Shown: piece after piece, positions 1 to 8,110 of the stretch
How the letters are laid out: each line of letters starts with the position of its first letter
Position numbering within the stretch: position 1 is the stretch's first letter
NCBI GenBank assembly: GCA_016256075.1
Contig: SDVU01000764.1
Span: forward strand, 1-10,688
Source of the DNA: Dictyocoela muelleri
Taxonomy: Eukaryota; Microsporidia
Direction of reading: 5' to 3'
DNA length: 10,688 bases
Translations under genes and position numbers: made by a program
The notes under the pieces: generated by a model
The model's database searches: none
The model's input: the letters and a program-made list of their open reading frames with translations, nothing else
What the model was told of the DNA's origin: nothing

Positions 1-1318
1 AATTTCGAATACTTTACTAACACTATTGAAAATTTTAACAAAAATTGTAATTAAAATATTATTTCTCTTATCACCAAAAAATTAAAAAAAATGATTTGCT
101 TTTAATCTAACAGAGAGTTTAAATTCTTTGTCGGATGATATTGCTTTAAAGTATTCTATAAAGCACGGTAAAGTTTCTGATATTGAATTGAAAAGTCTTA
201 CTTTGTAATTCCATCGGGTTTTTATCGATCTTGGGATATTTTTTGATGTATAACTTTTCAATTTGTGTTTTAATTTTGCAGACTACAAAAAAAAATGCCA
301 ATTTCTTCAATCTCAGATATAAAATCATCGATGATTTTTATTTTATGTAGACTTTTTTTAAACATAAGATTTAAATTATGTGCTGTACATTTAAAAAATA
401 GTGATTTAACGTTTCTTGCAATAACCTTTTTTTGTAGCCCATTTATTGAACTAGACATCACGGGGGCACCATCATATGTTTGGGCGACTAACTTCTTTTT
501 AGAAGAAGAAAGTTTCTTCTAGCGATTTTACTATTTCGAAGAGTCCAGAGGATGTCATATCTTGTTTTACATCAATAAATTTTATAAATCTTTCTTTGAT
601 TTATTCGTTAAAAACATATCTTAAAACAAACGAGAGCTGGCACTTTAATGTACAGTCCTGTGATTCAGCAAGAATTAAACTTAGAAAATCTGTTTTTTCA
701 ATTTCTCTCACCAATAAATCCATGCTTATATCATGTATTATTTTTATTATTTTATTTTATTTTGCGTTTTACCGTTATTAATAGAAAAATTATAATCTTT
801 ATTTAAAATAATATTTTCGCGTTTTTTAATAAATTTACTAATGATATGAAATTGCCAGGATTAACCGTTTTTTGTCACTGCCTCTGAAAGTTAAACCTCT
901 TTCGATTAAATAAACCGCAATATCTAAATATAATTTGAATTCGTTGATTAGTTTGATTTTATTATCTATTTTCAGTATATCAGTTCCAAAGTTTTTTTTA
1001 ATATTAGTGATATTTGATTTCTGAATTTCAAAGTTATGCATGATTTTTTATGGTTTATTGATTCCTGGAGTCTTTTAGCACTTCTAATAAAATTTTTAAA
1101 ATCAGTATAATCTTCTGTTATCCAAATACCTTTATGCTCTGACATTAAAAGACATTTCCAACAAAATAGACTGCCTCTGTTTTCTTCAATTCAAACCATT
1201 TATGATTTTCTAACCACTTTTTGCTTAAATTTCGCTTATTTAGTTTTTCATTTGACCTCTTTTCTAATTTAAAAATTTCAAAATACTCTATCGGTCTTTC
1301 CATATATAATATTTCCAT
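1..1318 (-). pseudogene. Relic hAT-family transposase (TTF-finger/DUF4371, ZMYM1-like), cut by left window edge
   Basis: This is a decayed DNA-transposon transposase read on the minus strand. From the 5' end at 1318 the visible parts follow family order. First is a TTF-type zinc-finger region with RNLSKKWLENHKWFELKK, a CWKC pair (about 1147-1160) and DFKNFIRSAKR. Next is the DUF4371 start with LIERGLTFRGSDKK (about 868-910) and NPGNFISLVNLL (about 820-855). Then come LSFVLRYVF (about 610-640), the hAT core TYDGAPVM (456-479), CTAHNLNL (about 364-395) and a KTRWNY motif (about 205-222). Homology is to the hAT group that includes zinc-finger MYM-type protein 1. The reading frame changes several times (near 1160, 1035, 860, 640, 520 and 265) and there are in-frame stops, so it is not functional. 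The C-terminal hAT dimerisation region would lie left of the window. Family assignment rests on motif order and is firm. I cannot see the terminal inverted repeats or target duplication. Confidence 0.85.
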
Positions 1319-1379
1319 TTTTTTTGAATATTTAGTGTTTTAAAAGGATTTTCCACTATAAATTGTATTATATTGTCTT

Positions 1380-1693
1380 TGAGGCGTTCGTCTTCGCCGA
1401 GTTAAATAAAAGATAATTAACAATCATTGATCTTCTAAACTTATTTATTGATTTATCTCTGGCAACTCGCCTGTTTCTCCCATCGTGCATGGGTCAGAAA
1501 TCCCAACTGTTTTTAAGTTTTTTTTCATCAATTTTATCACACTCTTGATCATCAATTTGATCACACTTTTGATCATCAATTTGATCATTAATTCGATCAT
1601 ACAATTCATCATAATTTTTATCAGCACTCATATCATCAGCTTCATCATCCTTTTTATAATCCTTTTATTCATTGTGAGTGGACTTACTGGACA
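1380..1693 (-). repeat. 3' LTR of the Ty3/gypsy element
   Basis: This 314-bp copy of the 5446-5760 repeat has the same TG...CA ends and the same internal 24-bp tandem unit (1538-1585 plus a partial third copy). Its outer edge lies about 60 bp from the first methionine codon of the hAT relic at 1318. The integrase-side coding region runs into this LTR on the minus strand and stops inside it at 1665, a compact arrangement seen in some small LTR elements. Confidence 0.95.
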
Positions 1694-2720
1694 ATACATC
1701 CTCTCCTCTTTTAAAAGGACGGCAATTTTTTATTGAAACCCTGCACTTTTTATTATTAAAATCAATATAAATGTTATTTCCGCTTCTAGATATTTTTGTA
1801 ATCTCAAAAGGACCATTCCATTTTGATTTTATCTTATCTTGAAAATTACTTTTGACAAATACCATATCTCCTTTGGTGTACTTTACTGGAATCCTCGTTT
1901 TCATCATTTTTTCCGCATATTTAGCATGTTTATATTTTTCCTTATTCTTAATATCTTCTGTGTTAATATTCACTTACATCTTTAAATTTTTAAAAATTGG
2001 TTTATTGTAATAAATTTCATAAGGCGCATAGTTTATGTTACTATTAACCGTACAGTTTAGCTTCCTCCTTATATTTCTTTTCAATTCGTTTTCTGTTAAT
2101 CCCCTTAAAATTCTCAAAACTGTTCCTATTTCTTTATTTATCTTTTAAACTATGCTATTACCTGTAGGATTAAATGGTGATGATGTAATATGGGTAATTC
2201 CATATAAATCCATAAGTTTTTTAAAGTTTTCTGAAACAAATTGTCTACCGTTGTCCGTTAAACATAATTTAGGTTTCGGATGTTTGATAACCAAACGTTT
2301 TTAAATGTTTCGCATACAGTTTCAGAATCAATATCAATATTATTCCTATCTCTGGGTATCTACTAAAAACATCAACTATTACTAAAATATAAAAATCTTT
2401 TTTTCGTGACATAATGTTCAAAATAAGAAGCTTTTATTGGCCCTTGCATGTCAATGGCTATTACATCATCTTTTTTACAGACTTTATTGCTGAAATTCGG
2501 AATACCATAATTTGAAGTGTACTATTTTTCTTTATTACAGACGATACATTCATTGCAAATATTTTTAAACCACTTCCGAATCCCCTTCAAGCACACCTAT
2601 CTTCTTAATGTTTTCTCGGTTACGACTATCCCAGGGTGTACCATGTCCTTATGAATCTGGCGTAAAAAGGCGACTACATCCGAATTTTCCTGTAATTTTT
2701 GGGTGATTCAACTCTCATCT
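1665..2720 (-). pseudogene. Integrase region of the Ty3/gypsy element
   Basis: A MVHPGIVVTEN segment near 2600-2645 fits the HHCC zinc domain. DNGRQFVSENFKKLMDLYGI (about 2200-2260) followed by SPFNPTGNS (about 2160-2190) matches the catalytic core. KGDMVFVKSNF with KWNGPFEITKI (about 1780-1870) is the GPY/F module of gypsy C-terminal integrase domains. The C-terminal tail passes through the polypurine tract and ends within the 3' LTR. It is part of the broken element. Confidence 0.92.
1699..1712 (-). other. Polypurine tract (plus-strand primer site) of the LTR element
   Basis: On the minus strand the run AAAAGAGGAGAGGA lies about five bases before the 3' LTR. That is the place and composition expected for the polypurine tract that primes second-strand synthesis in LTR elements. 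It overlaps the distal integrase-coding part. Confidence 0.75.
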
Positions 2721-2799
2721 GGCCAGTGTTCATCAGTTTTGCATGTTTGATTGTTTGTAATTTTTATAAATTATTTCTGTTTGTAAACTTAATCTCAGT

Positions 2800-3390
2800 T
2801 CATAAAAGATATCTCGACAACAAATCTGCATCCTTGTTCTTCTCTCATCTAATATGTTTCAAGGTGTACTCATTTTCTTCAATTAGCAATTTCATCGAAT
2901 GGCTCGTTTTGAAAGTTCAACGTCATACAAAAGATTTTTATTATCCGACTCAATATTTATTATTGTGTTAAATATGAGGTTCTTAAAATGTTCGATTGAT
3001 TTTAAAATAGCAAAAATTTTTTTCTCGGTTGTAGTATAGTTTTTTTTTGTGTATTATATTTTTTGCTGAAATATCATTTCAATTTGCTCCTTTTAATAAT
3101 ATAGCACCAATGCCAGCATCCGAGGCATCACATCTTAGTGTAAATTCTCTATTGATATCCGGGTGATGTAATGTATGACAATTCTTTATTAGACTAAAAA
3201 GTTTCTTTGTTATATTATTATCGCTCTGTGACCATATAATTTTACTCCTTTTACCTTTAAGTTTTTCATATAATGATGCAGTCAGTATAGATAAATTCTT
3301 TATGAATGGCAGAAACCAGTTTATGAAGCCTAGCAGTCTTTGTAGTTGCTTTTTTGTTTTCGTGATAAAATATGCATAGGACTCTAATTT
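2800..3390 (-). pseudogene. RNase H region and RNase H-integrase linker of the Ty3/gypsy element
   Basis: LLGFINWFLPFIKNLS (about 3280-3345) matches the RT-RNase H connection of gypsy elements (LGxxNYYRxFI pattern). It is followed by a SIIWSQSDN-like segment and EFTLRCDASDAGIGAILL (about 3090-3160), which carries the first catalytic Asp of RNase H. The stretch toward 2800 is less clear and holds the decayed remainder of RNase H and the start of the integrase zinc domain. It is part of the broken element. Confidence 0.85.
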
Positions 3391-4080
3391 TGAGATGTCG
3401 GCCATATTCTAAATTTATATATTTTATGGCCTAGAAATTCGATTTCGTCTCTTGCGAATGAACTCTTTCCAAAATTTACGGAGACGTTGTAAGATGTCAA
3501 TATTCCAAAGGCCTTTTCCAATAATTCTTTATGTTCATCCAATGTTTTCGAATACAGCAGTATGTCATTTATGTAAATCAATACGTTATCACAATTCCTG
3601 AATATAGAATTAATTGCCTGTTGAAATGTTGATGGGGCATTACATAAACCAAAAGGCATCTTTTTGAATACGTATGTTTTATTCATTATCGCAAATCCGG
3701 GTTTTTCAATATCCTTATTATTTATAGGAATTTGATAGTAGCCATTAGTTAAATCGATGGTGGTGAATACGGTTGACCCCTTAGCTTGGCGAGTATTTCA
3801 TTAAGATTTGGAGTTATGTGGTGCGTTTTCTTTGTGATTGAATTCAGATACCGATAATCTACTACTAATCTGATTTTTCCATTTTTTTTTAATTATGAAA
3901 GCCGGAGATATGTTATCACATTCTCTTTCCTCAATTATCCCATTTTCCTCAAGTTGTTTGAGATGTTCCTTCACATCCTGTTGTAAAGCTATTGGTACCG
4001 GATACTCTTTATGCCTCCTTTTGAATTCACCTTGGAGCTCAATTTTATGTTCAACATTTTTATTTCTCCTAATATAGGAT
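3390..4080 (-). pseudogene. Reverse transcriptase region of the Ty3/gypsy element
   Basis: Minus-strand motifs appear in RT order. There is a VVDYRYLN-like segment near 3840-3870, a DLTNGYYQIPI segment near 3720-3760 (catalytic Asp of motif A), MPFGLCNAPSTFQQAIN near 3620-3680, the IYINDILLYS palm segment near 3550-3590, and SFARDEIEFLGHKI near 3420-3470, the typical lead into RNase H. These are diagnostic of Ty3/gypsy reverse transcriptase. It is part of the broken element. Confidence 0.93.
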
Positions 4081-4129
4081 TATTTACTTTCGAAATACTC
4101 AAAATCTCGTCAATTTCATCTTTAATTTC

Positions 4130-4515
4130 ATCTTTTGCCAAAAATTTTTGATTTTTCTATAATTTTGAAGTCTGAAACGTTGATCTGTCGAGTTTTGAAA
4201 CATATCTCGTAATCAGCGCCATCTATGTTTATAAATACTTCCTTGAGATATATTAATGCATCGTTTTCACTTAAAAATCGCATACCAAAGATAAGAATGT
4301 CACTCGGATTTCTTAATAATAGAAATATAGTTTTATATTCTGTATTATTATCATTAACTATCTTAAACTTTAATTCACAGTATTTTTTCAACTTCAAAAC
4401 TGAACCATTAGCTATCTCCACGGTTTTTTCTTTGATAAACTCTTGAATTTCCATGTCTTGTTTTTCAGCGACGTGTTCAGGAATATAGTTTTTCGCAGAG
4501 CCTGTATCAATCATA
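4130..4515 (-). pseudogene. Retropepsin-like aspartic protease region of the Ty3/gypsy element
   Basis: The segment begins with MIDTGSAKNYIPEHVA, where DTGSA is the retropepsin active-site motif preceded by a hydrophobic residue. About 65 residues further on, DILIFGMRFLSEN matches the conserved Ile-hydrophobic-Gly flap/C-terminal signature. It lies between the gag-like and reverse-transcriptase regions, the normal gypsy position for the enzyme that processes the polyprotein. It is part of the broken element. Confidence 0.85.
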
Positions 4516-4519
4516 GCTA

Positions 4520-5440
4520 AGAATTTGTGTTTTTTATTTGAAAGGGTATTTCGATTATTCTTGGAGATTGCATTGGTTCTTTTAAAGCGTATGAGCTTTC
4601 ATTATTTCCAGTCCTTTGTTTTAATTTATTAAATCGACATTCCTCATTAGAGTGTGTCCTTGACTTATGGTATTCACAGAACTTTGATTTTTTATTGTAC
4701 GAATTCTCATTGTTTGTCTTATCAACATTTCTTTTCATGTTCAGGATATTTTTTGACTCGTATGTTGCGGGTTGTTTACCGTTTTTCCTCATTGACGTTG
4801 CAATAAGAGACTTTATTTTCTCAAAACACAGGGAATCCATATCATTTAATATTTGCATGCAGTTTTTAAATGATCTATCGGCATGTCTAATTATATCAAA
4901 CTTTGTTTTTTCATGAAGACCTGCAAAAAATGTCTCTTCGATTTTTGATTTTACCATTTCTTCTGTCCAATCTAGACATATACCTATTTTACTACATAAT
5001 TTGTCAATTGTATTAACATATGCACGGATACTATAGAAATCACATTGTCTCAACCTTTGTAATTTTTCCTGATATATATACGGTATTTGTATTGTATTTT
5101 AATTTAAGAACTCTTTGTAGTACTTGTTCACTGTTACATGAAGGTTCTATCTGCGATTGTATATCTAGGTCAATTATTTGCGCTAGTACTTCTATTTTTA
5201 TTTCTTCGGTCCAATTGCATGCTCTTGAAACTTCATTGAAGCAGAGTCTCCAACTAATTATATCTTGTTCTTCAATGGATGATATTATATTAAGCCTATG
5301 CATTTTTGTAAGACCGGATTTATTGCTCCTGTATTCAAAGTTGGCAATTTCAAATCTTTCATCAACTTTCACTATTTGTCGGCTCTGATTTTCTTCGTTT
5401 CTAAATCTTCAATTATGTCTTCCGCATGCCTCTTTGAGCT
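4520..5440 (-). pseudogene. gag-like region of the Ty3/gypsy element
   Basis: This is the first coding region downstream of the 5' LTR, where gag is expected. It is charged and lysine-rich. Near its end is a Cys/His cluster (CEYHKSRTHSNEECRF, about 4625-4680) of the CxxH...H...C kind found between gag and protease in many Ty3/gypsy elements. The core has no strong family motif that I recognise, so position and the Cys/His cluster carry the call. It is part of the broken element. Confidence 0.7.
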
Positions 5441-5445
5441 CAAAA

Positions 5446-5760
5446 TGAGGCGTTCGTCTATCGCCGAGTTGAATAAAAGATAATTAACAATCATTGATCT
5501 TCTAAACTTATTTATTGATTTATCTCTGGCAACTCGCCTGTTTCTCCCATCGTGCATGGGTCAGAAATCCCAACTGTTTTTAAGTTTTTTTTCATCAATT
5601 TTATCACACTCTTGATCATCAATTTGATCACACTTTTGATCATCAATTTGATCATTAATTCGATCATACAATTCATCATAATTTTTATCAGCACTCATAT
5701 CATCAGCTTCATCATCCTTTTTATAATCATTTAATTCATTGTGAGTGGACTTACTGGACA
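5446..5760 (-). repeat. 5' LTR of the Ty3/gypsy element
   Basis: This 315-bp copy matches 1380-1693 almost base for base. On the minus strand it starts TGTCCAGTAAG and ends CGCCTCA, giving TG...CA ends. It contains two and a half copies of a 24-bp tandem unit rich in the palindrome TGATCA. The base after the outer edge (5761) begins an unrelated dispersed repeat (copy A). Confidence 0.95.
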
Positions 5761-5965
5761 CCACAGTGAATATGTTCTGCAACGCATCTTGGCATAGAGT
5801 AGTGAAAAAATCATTAACAACATCTAATTACCTTTATTCAGCTGAGTCATTGATAAACAAAAATCGAGTATACAACTGGCTTCTGGGTAGCTTAGTAGTT
5901 ACTATTCCTTGAACACCGGGAATCAAAGGTTCTATATAACTCTCCGGCTTGACAATTATGAATAT
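5761..5965 (+). repeat. Dispersed structured repeat, copy A
   Basis: This is one of three diverged copies of an unclassified repeat, related to copy B (8111-8347, plus) and copy C (9647-9880, minus). Shared blocks in order are CGCATCT, TAATTAC, a GAGTCATTGATAAA-like block, AAAATCG, GGGTAGCTTAG, GAACACC, and CTC-CCGG-TTG before AATTATG-ATAT. Homology starts directly at the LTR edge. The segments 5825-5831 and 5846-5852 can pair (one mismatch), and TATTC (5835-5839) can pair with GAGTA (5866-5870), giving the interleaved pattern seen in copy B. There is no coding potential. Confidence 0.75.
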
Positions 5966-6070
5966 TTTCGAATATTATTATTCAGAAGATTCAGAAATGG
6001 ATTCATAAAATTATAAATAACAAAAAAATAAAAAAAATACAAAAATACAAAAAAAAGTCTCGTAACATTT

Positions 6071-6076
6071 TTTATT
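6071..6076 (-). terminator. AATAAA overlapping the stop codon (polyadenylation signal)
   Basis: On the minus strand the last codons read GAA TAA followed by AAAA, so AATAAA spans the stop codon of the 284-residue gene. Overlap of a polyadenylation signal with the stop is known in gene-dense microsporidian genomes. It can also arise by chance in AT-rich DNA. Confidence 0.35.
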
Positions 6077-6926
6077 CACTATGATACCTTTGAATATATT
6101 TAAGTTTATTTAATGGCAAGTCTTTTTTTAATAACGAATATTCATTATTTTTCATATTATTTACTAACTCTAATCGTTTTCTATTACGTCTCGCATCATC
6201 AAACACATTATTTTTATCGTAATCATTATTAAAATTTTTAAAATTTTTTTCTTTCGCCTCTTTATGTTTTTCAGAATTTACAGAATTGTTTTCATGAAAA
6301 TGGAGATTGTGATTTTGTTCATTAATCTCATAATCTAAAAAATATTTCATCTTCTCAACAATTATTTCCATTTTTTCCAATTTTATTTTTAATTCTAATA
6401 AATATAAAGAAAAATCATTGGTATGTTGTTTATTGTGCAAATATTCTTTTCCTTTTTTAAGCAATACATTTTCATCTAATTTCCGATGTTTTTTAAAGAC
6501 CTTGGGAAAGGACTCATAATAATTTTTTGAGGATTCGTGATTATTTTTTAATGATTCGTGATTATTTTTTAATGATTCGTGATTATTTTTTAATACTTCG
6601 TGATTATTTTTTGAGGTCTCGTAATAATTTTTTGAAGACTCGTAATTATTTTTTGAGGACTCGTAATTATTTTTTAAGGTTTCGTGATTAGTTTTGTATT
6701 TTATTTGCGATGGCAATATCGTATATATATCATTATTTTTCAATGTTATTTTTTTTTGAGTTGGTGAATTATTCCTTAATTTTATTTTAAAGATCTTGTC
6801 ATCTATATTTATACAATTTCCATCTCCTATATTTATATAATCATTTATATATCTAGATTTTGAACAATTAATATCATTTACAAAGATGTTTATAATACCA
6901 TATACCTTTATGAAATTTAAAAACAT
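6072..6926 (-). CDS. Hypothetical 284-residue protein with nine tandem heptads
   Basis: I recognise no family. The ATG at 6926 is supported by a TATA-like box 20 bp upstream and by being the first ATG of the longest open frame in the window. Residues 1-21 (MFLNFIKVYGIINIFVNDIN and the following Cys) are fairly hydrophobic and could be a weak signal peptide. Residues 80-142 are nine tandem heptads of the form N-H/Y-E-S-L/S-K-N, encoded by 21-bp units. Residues 143-165 are basic. Residues 172-202 (LYLLELKIKLEKMEIIVEKM core) look like a short amphipathic coiled coil. The C-terminal 80 residues are Asn/Lys/Asp/Glu-rich. AATAAA overlaps the TAA stop. The neighbours are repeats only, so context gives no function. 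The heptads may form a helix or spacer. It could be a lineage-specific secreted or structural protein, and a chance open frame of this length with ordered repeats is unlikely. Confidence 0.65.
   Translation of the reverse strand: MFLNFIKVYGIINIFVNDINCSKSRYINDYINIGDGNCINIDDKIFKIKLRNNSPTQKKITLKNNDIYTILPSQIKYKTNHETLKNNYESSKNNYESSKNYYETSKNNHEVLKNNHESLKNNHESLKNNHESSKNYYESFPKVFKKHRKLDENVLLKKGKEYLHNKQHTNDFSLYLLELKIKLEKMEIIVEKMKYFLDYEINEQNHNLHFHENNSVNSEKHKEAKEKNFKNFNNDYDKNNVFDDARRNRKRLELVNNMKNNEYSLLKKDLPLNKLKYIQRYHSE
6501..6689 (-). repeat. Nine tandem 21-bp units (heptad-coding)
   Basis: Nine in-frame 21-bp units encode residues 80-142 of the 284-residue protein. The second position alternates His/Tyr and the fifth Leu/Ser/Phe, while Glu3 and Lys6 are near-invariant until the last unit. 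A unit length that is a multiple of three keeps the frame, and most differences between units are conservative, consistent with a translated array that grows by slippage. Confidence 0.9.
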
Positions 6927-6946
6927 AATAATAATATTTTTTGGTT

Positions 6947-6956
6947 CTATTTATAG
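6947..6956 (-). promoter_or_regulatory. TATA-like box of the 284-residue gene
   Basis: CTATAAATAG on the minus strand lies 20 bp upstream of the ATG at 6926. This fits a core promoter with a very short 5' leader, which is usual in compact genomes such as microsporidia. In a sequence this AT-rich the match alone is weak, so position is the main support. Confidence 0.4.
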
Positions 6957-7443
6957 CTATAAATGATTAATCTATCATTTCTAGATAAAATAAATTAAAA
7001 TAGCTAAATAATCTAAAAAATATTAATTAAGTGACTTTTAAAAGAAGGTTTATTGATAATTTAATGCTTGCATTTAGATCTTGAATATGAAATAATATTA
7101 AGTTAAAATAATTTTTTTTTTATTAAAATAAATTTAATTCTTTGATTAATTTTAAAATAATAGATTTATTTAACTAAAAGATTTAAATTAATGATTTCTC
7201 TAAAAATAATATTTATCATTAAAGATTTAATTGAAAAATTTTTGTGTTAAGAAATTTTTATTATAAAATTAAATATTTTATAAGGGTTTAAAGTCTAAGT
7301 ATAATTTGGATTTTTTGTTGTGTGATAAAATTATAAACCTGTTTTAAATTCCGTAATGAAAAAAAATATAAAAATAATTTGGTAGATAAATACTTTCTGT
7401 AAAAAAACCTGTTTGATCATTCAAAAATATATTATTATAAAAA
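6957..7443. other. AT-rich intergenic stretch with no supported gene
   Basis: This is about 490 bp of A/T-dominated sequence upstream of the 284-residue gene. I see no open frame with family similarity, no tandem repeat, and no sequence shared with other parts of the window. Confidence 0.7.
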
Positions 7444-7520
7444 TTGGGTAGATAACTAAGCGGTTAACACTCTTGAATGTAAAATTTAAGTTCTAGCTTC
7501 GAATCTCACCGACGTCACTC
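7444..7520 (+). other. tRNA-like remnant (possible tRNA-derived SINE head)
   Basis: AACTAAGCGGTTAACAC (from 7454) resembles a tRNA D-arm with its GGTTAA loop (polymerase III A box). AGCTTCGAATCTCACC (7495-7510) carries the canonical T-loop TTCGAAT (B box). The stretch 7472-7490 can form an anticodon-like arm (CTTGAA paired with TTTAAG around TGTAAAA). However, the T-stem does not pair around the TTCGAAT loop, and no 5' strand matches the acceptor-like CGACGTC at the end, so it is not a working tRNA. A tRNA pseudogene or the head of a tRNA-derived SINE fits best. It ends about four bases before the flanking duplication of the 7531-7994 element. Confidence 0.4.
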
Positions 7521-7530
7521 TTTAATAAAT

Positions 7531-7994
7531 GTGGCGAGCGAAGCGAGGGACGCGCCAACAGAGAGATGTTTTTTAAAAAAAGGGTTCTAATTTTAAAAAA
7601 AAGAATTGTCACTCGCATAGCTCGGAACATTCGAAAAGCGAGACACGCAACAAGCAGGACGCTTTGGGTAAGATTTTTTTTCAAAAAAAAATTTAGATCC
7701 TAAAAAAATAACCCCTTAGGAGGGGTTTATATATTATAAGGTGTTTTTTATAAGGGTTTTTATTTGTTTTTTTTTCATAAGGTTCCATTTAGAGATAGCT
7801 ATTTTTTACAAGATCTTAAATTTTTAATTTGAAAATAAAGATTTGAATTTTTTTTTAACTATACTCAATAAGTGAACCACTCTTCGAGCTTTACGCGCTT
7901 CGCGCGCAGCAATTATTGGTTTTTTATTTTTCCTAACCCTCTTTTTTGAAAAAAAATGACTCTCTGTTTGCGTGTAACTTGCTTCGCTCGCCAC
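7531..7994. mobile_element. Foldback/MITE-like non-autonomous element
   Basis: The left end GTGGCGAGCGAAGC and right end GCTTCGCTCGCCAC are perfect inverted complements over 14 bp. Similarity continues inward for about 60 bp with gaps, through a shared AACAGAGAG, a T/A run and GGGTT, and more weakly beyond. Both outer edges carry AATAAAT (7524-7530 and 7995-8001), a 7-bp direct repeat that looks like a target-site duplication. There is no transposase frame inside. An internal perfect hairpin lies at 7710-7727, and GC-rich palindromic islands stand out from the AT background. A length of 464 bp and terminal inverted repeats suit a MITE or foldback element. The superfamily is unclear: a duplication near 7-8 bp would suit hAT-like mobilisation, but the end sequence is not a standard hAT terminus. 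Confidence 0.65.
7710..7727. other. Perfect 7-bp hairpin inside the foldback element
   Basis: AACCCCT and AGGGGTT pair perfectly around a TAGG loop. It lies near the middle of the left half of the 7531-7994 element, so it is probably part of that element's fold rather than a separate signal. Confidence 0.6.
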
Positions 7995-8110
7995 AATAAA
8001 TAATTAGGGAATGTCATTGAGATTCAATAACTATTGAAATATATTATTAATACAGTTGTTCTAGAATAGTATGGCTAATTACGACTTGGTCTATACAAAA
8101 TGAAGTAGAA

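Larger units (their letters stand above)
1380..5760 (-). mobile_element. Ty3/gypsy LTR retrotransposon, broken
   Basis: A 4.4-kb element on the minus strand is bounded by two direct repeats with TG...CA ends (5' LTR 5446-5760, 3' LTR 1380-1693). Between them, in transcription order, lie regions resembling gag, aspartic protease, reverse transcriptase, RNase H and integrase. Integrase after RNase H is the Ty3/gypsy (Metaviridae) order. The LTRs differ by three substitutions and one 1-base gap over about 315 bp (about 99% identity), so insertion or last homogenisation is recent. The coding body is broken, with roughly ten interruptions by eye. A polypurine tract sits just inside the 3' LTR. No primer-binding site matching a common tRNA 3' end is obvious, and no target-site duplication is seen at the outer edges. 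Confidence 0.95.

Noticed and set aside
295-522. Plus-strand open frame of 75 codons
   Set aside because: It is antisense to the hAT core motifs TYDGAPVM and AHNLNL, which are clearly coded on the minus strand.
1485-1736. Hydrophobic plus-strand open frame in the LTR (Ile/Leu-rich), repeated at 5552-5734
   Set aside because: It is the antisense of the LTR's 24-bp repeats and occurs in both LTRs because they are copies. The apparent membrane peptide is a composition artefact.
2699-2971. Plus-strand open frame of 90 codons with hydrophobic stretches
   Set aside because: It is antisense to the RNase H-integrase part of the gypsy element and has no recognisable features of its own.
6501-6689. 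CRISPR-like array
   Set aside because: The 21-bp units are contiguous with no spacers and are in frame in a coding region, so this is a tandem repeat.
7493-7684. Minus-strand open frame of 63 codons
   Set aside because: It lies across the left end of the foldback element and the tRNA-like segment, has no family similarity, and owes its opening to GC-rich inverted-repeat sequence.
7895-7915. Promoter or replication origin at the ACGCGCTTCGCGCGCAGC palindrome
   Set aside because: It lies inside the foldback element near its right inverted end and is better explained as part of that element's fold.
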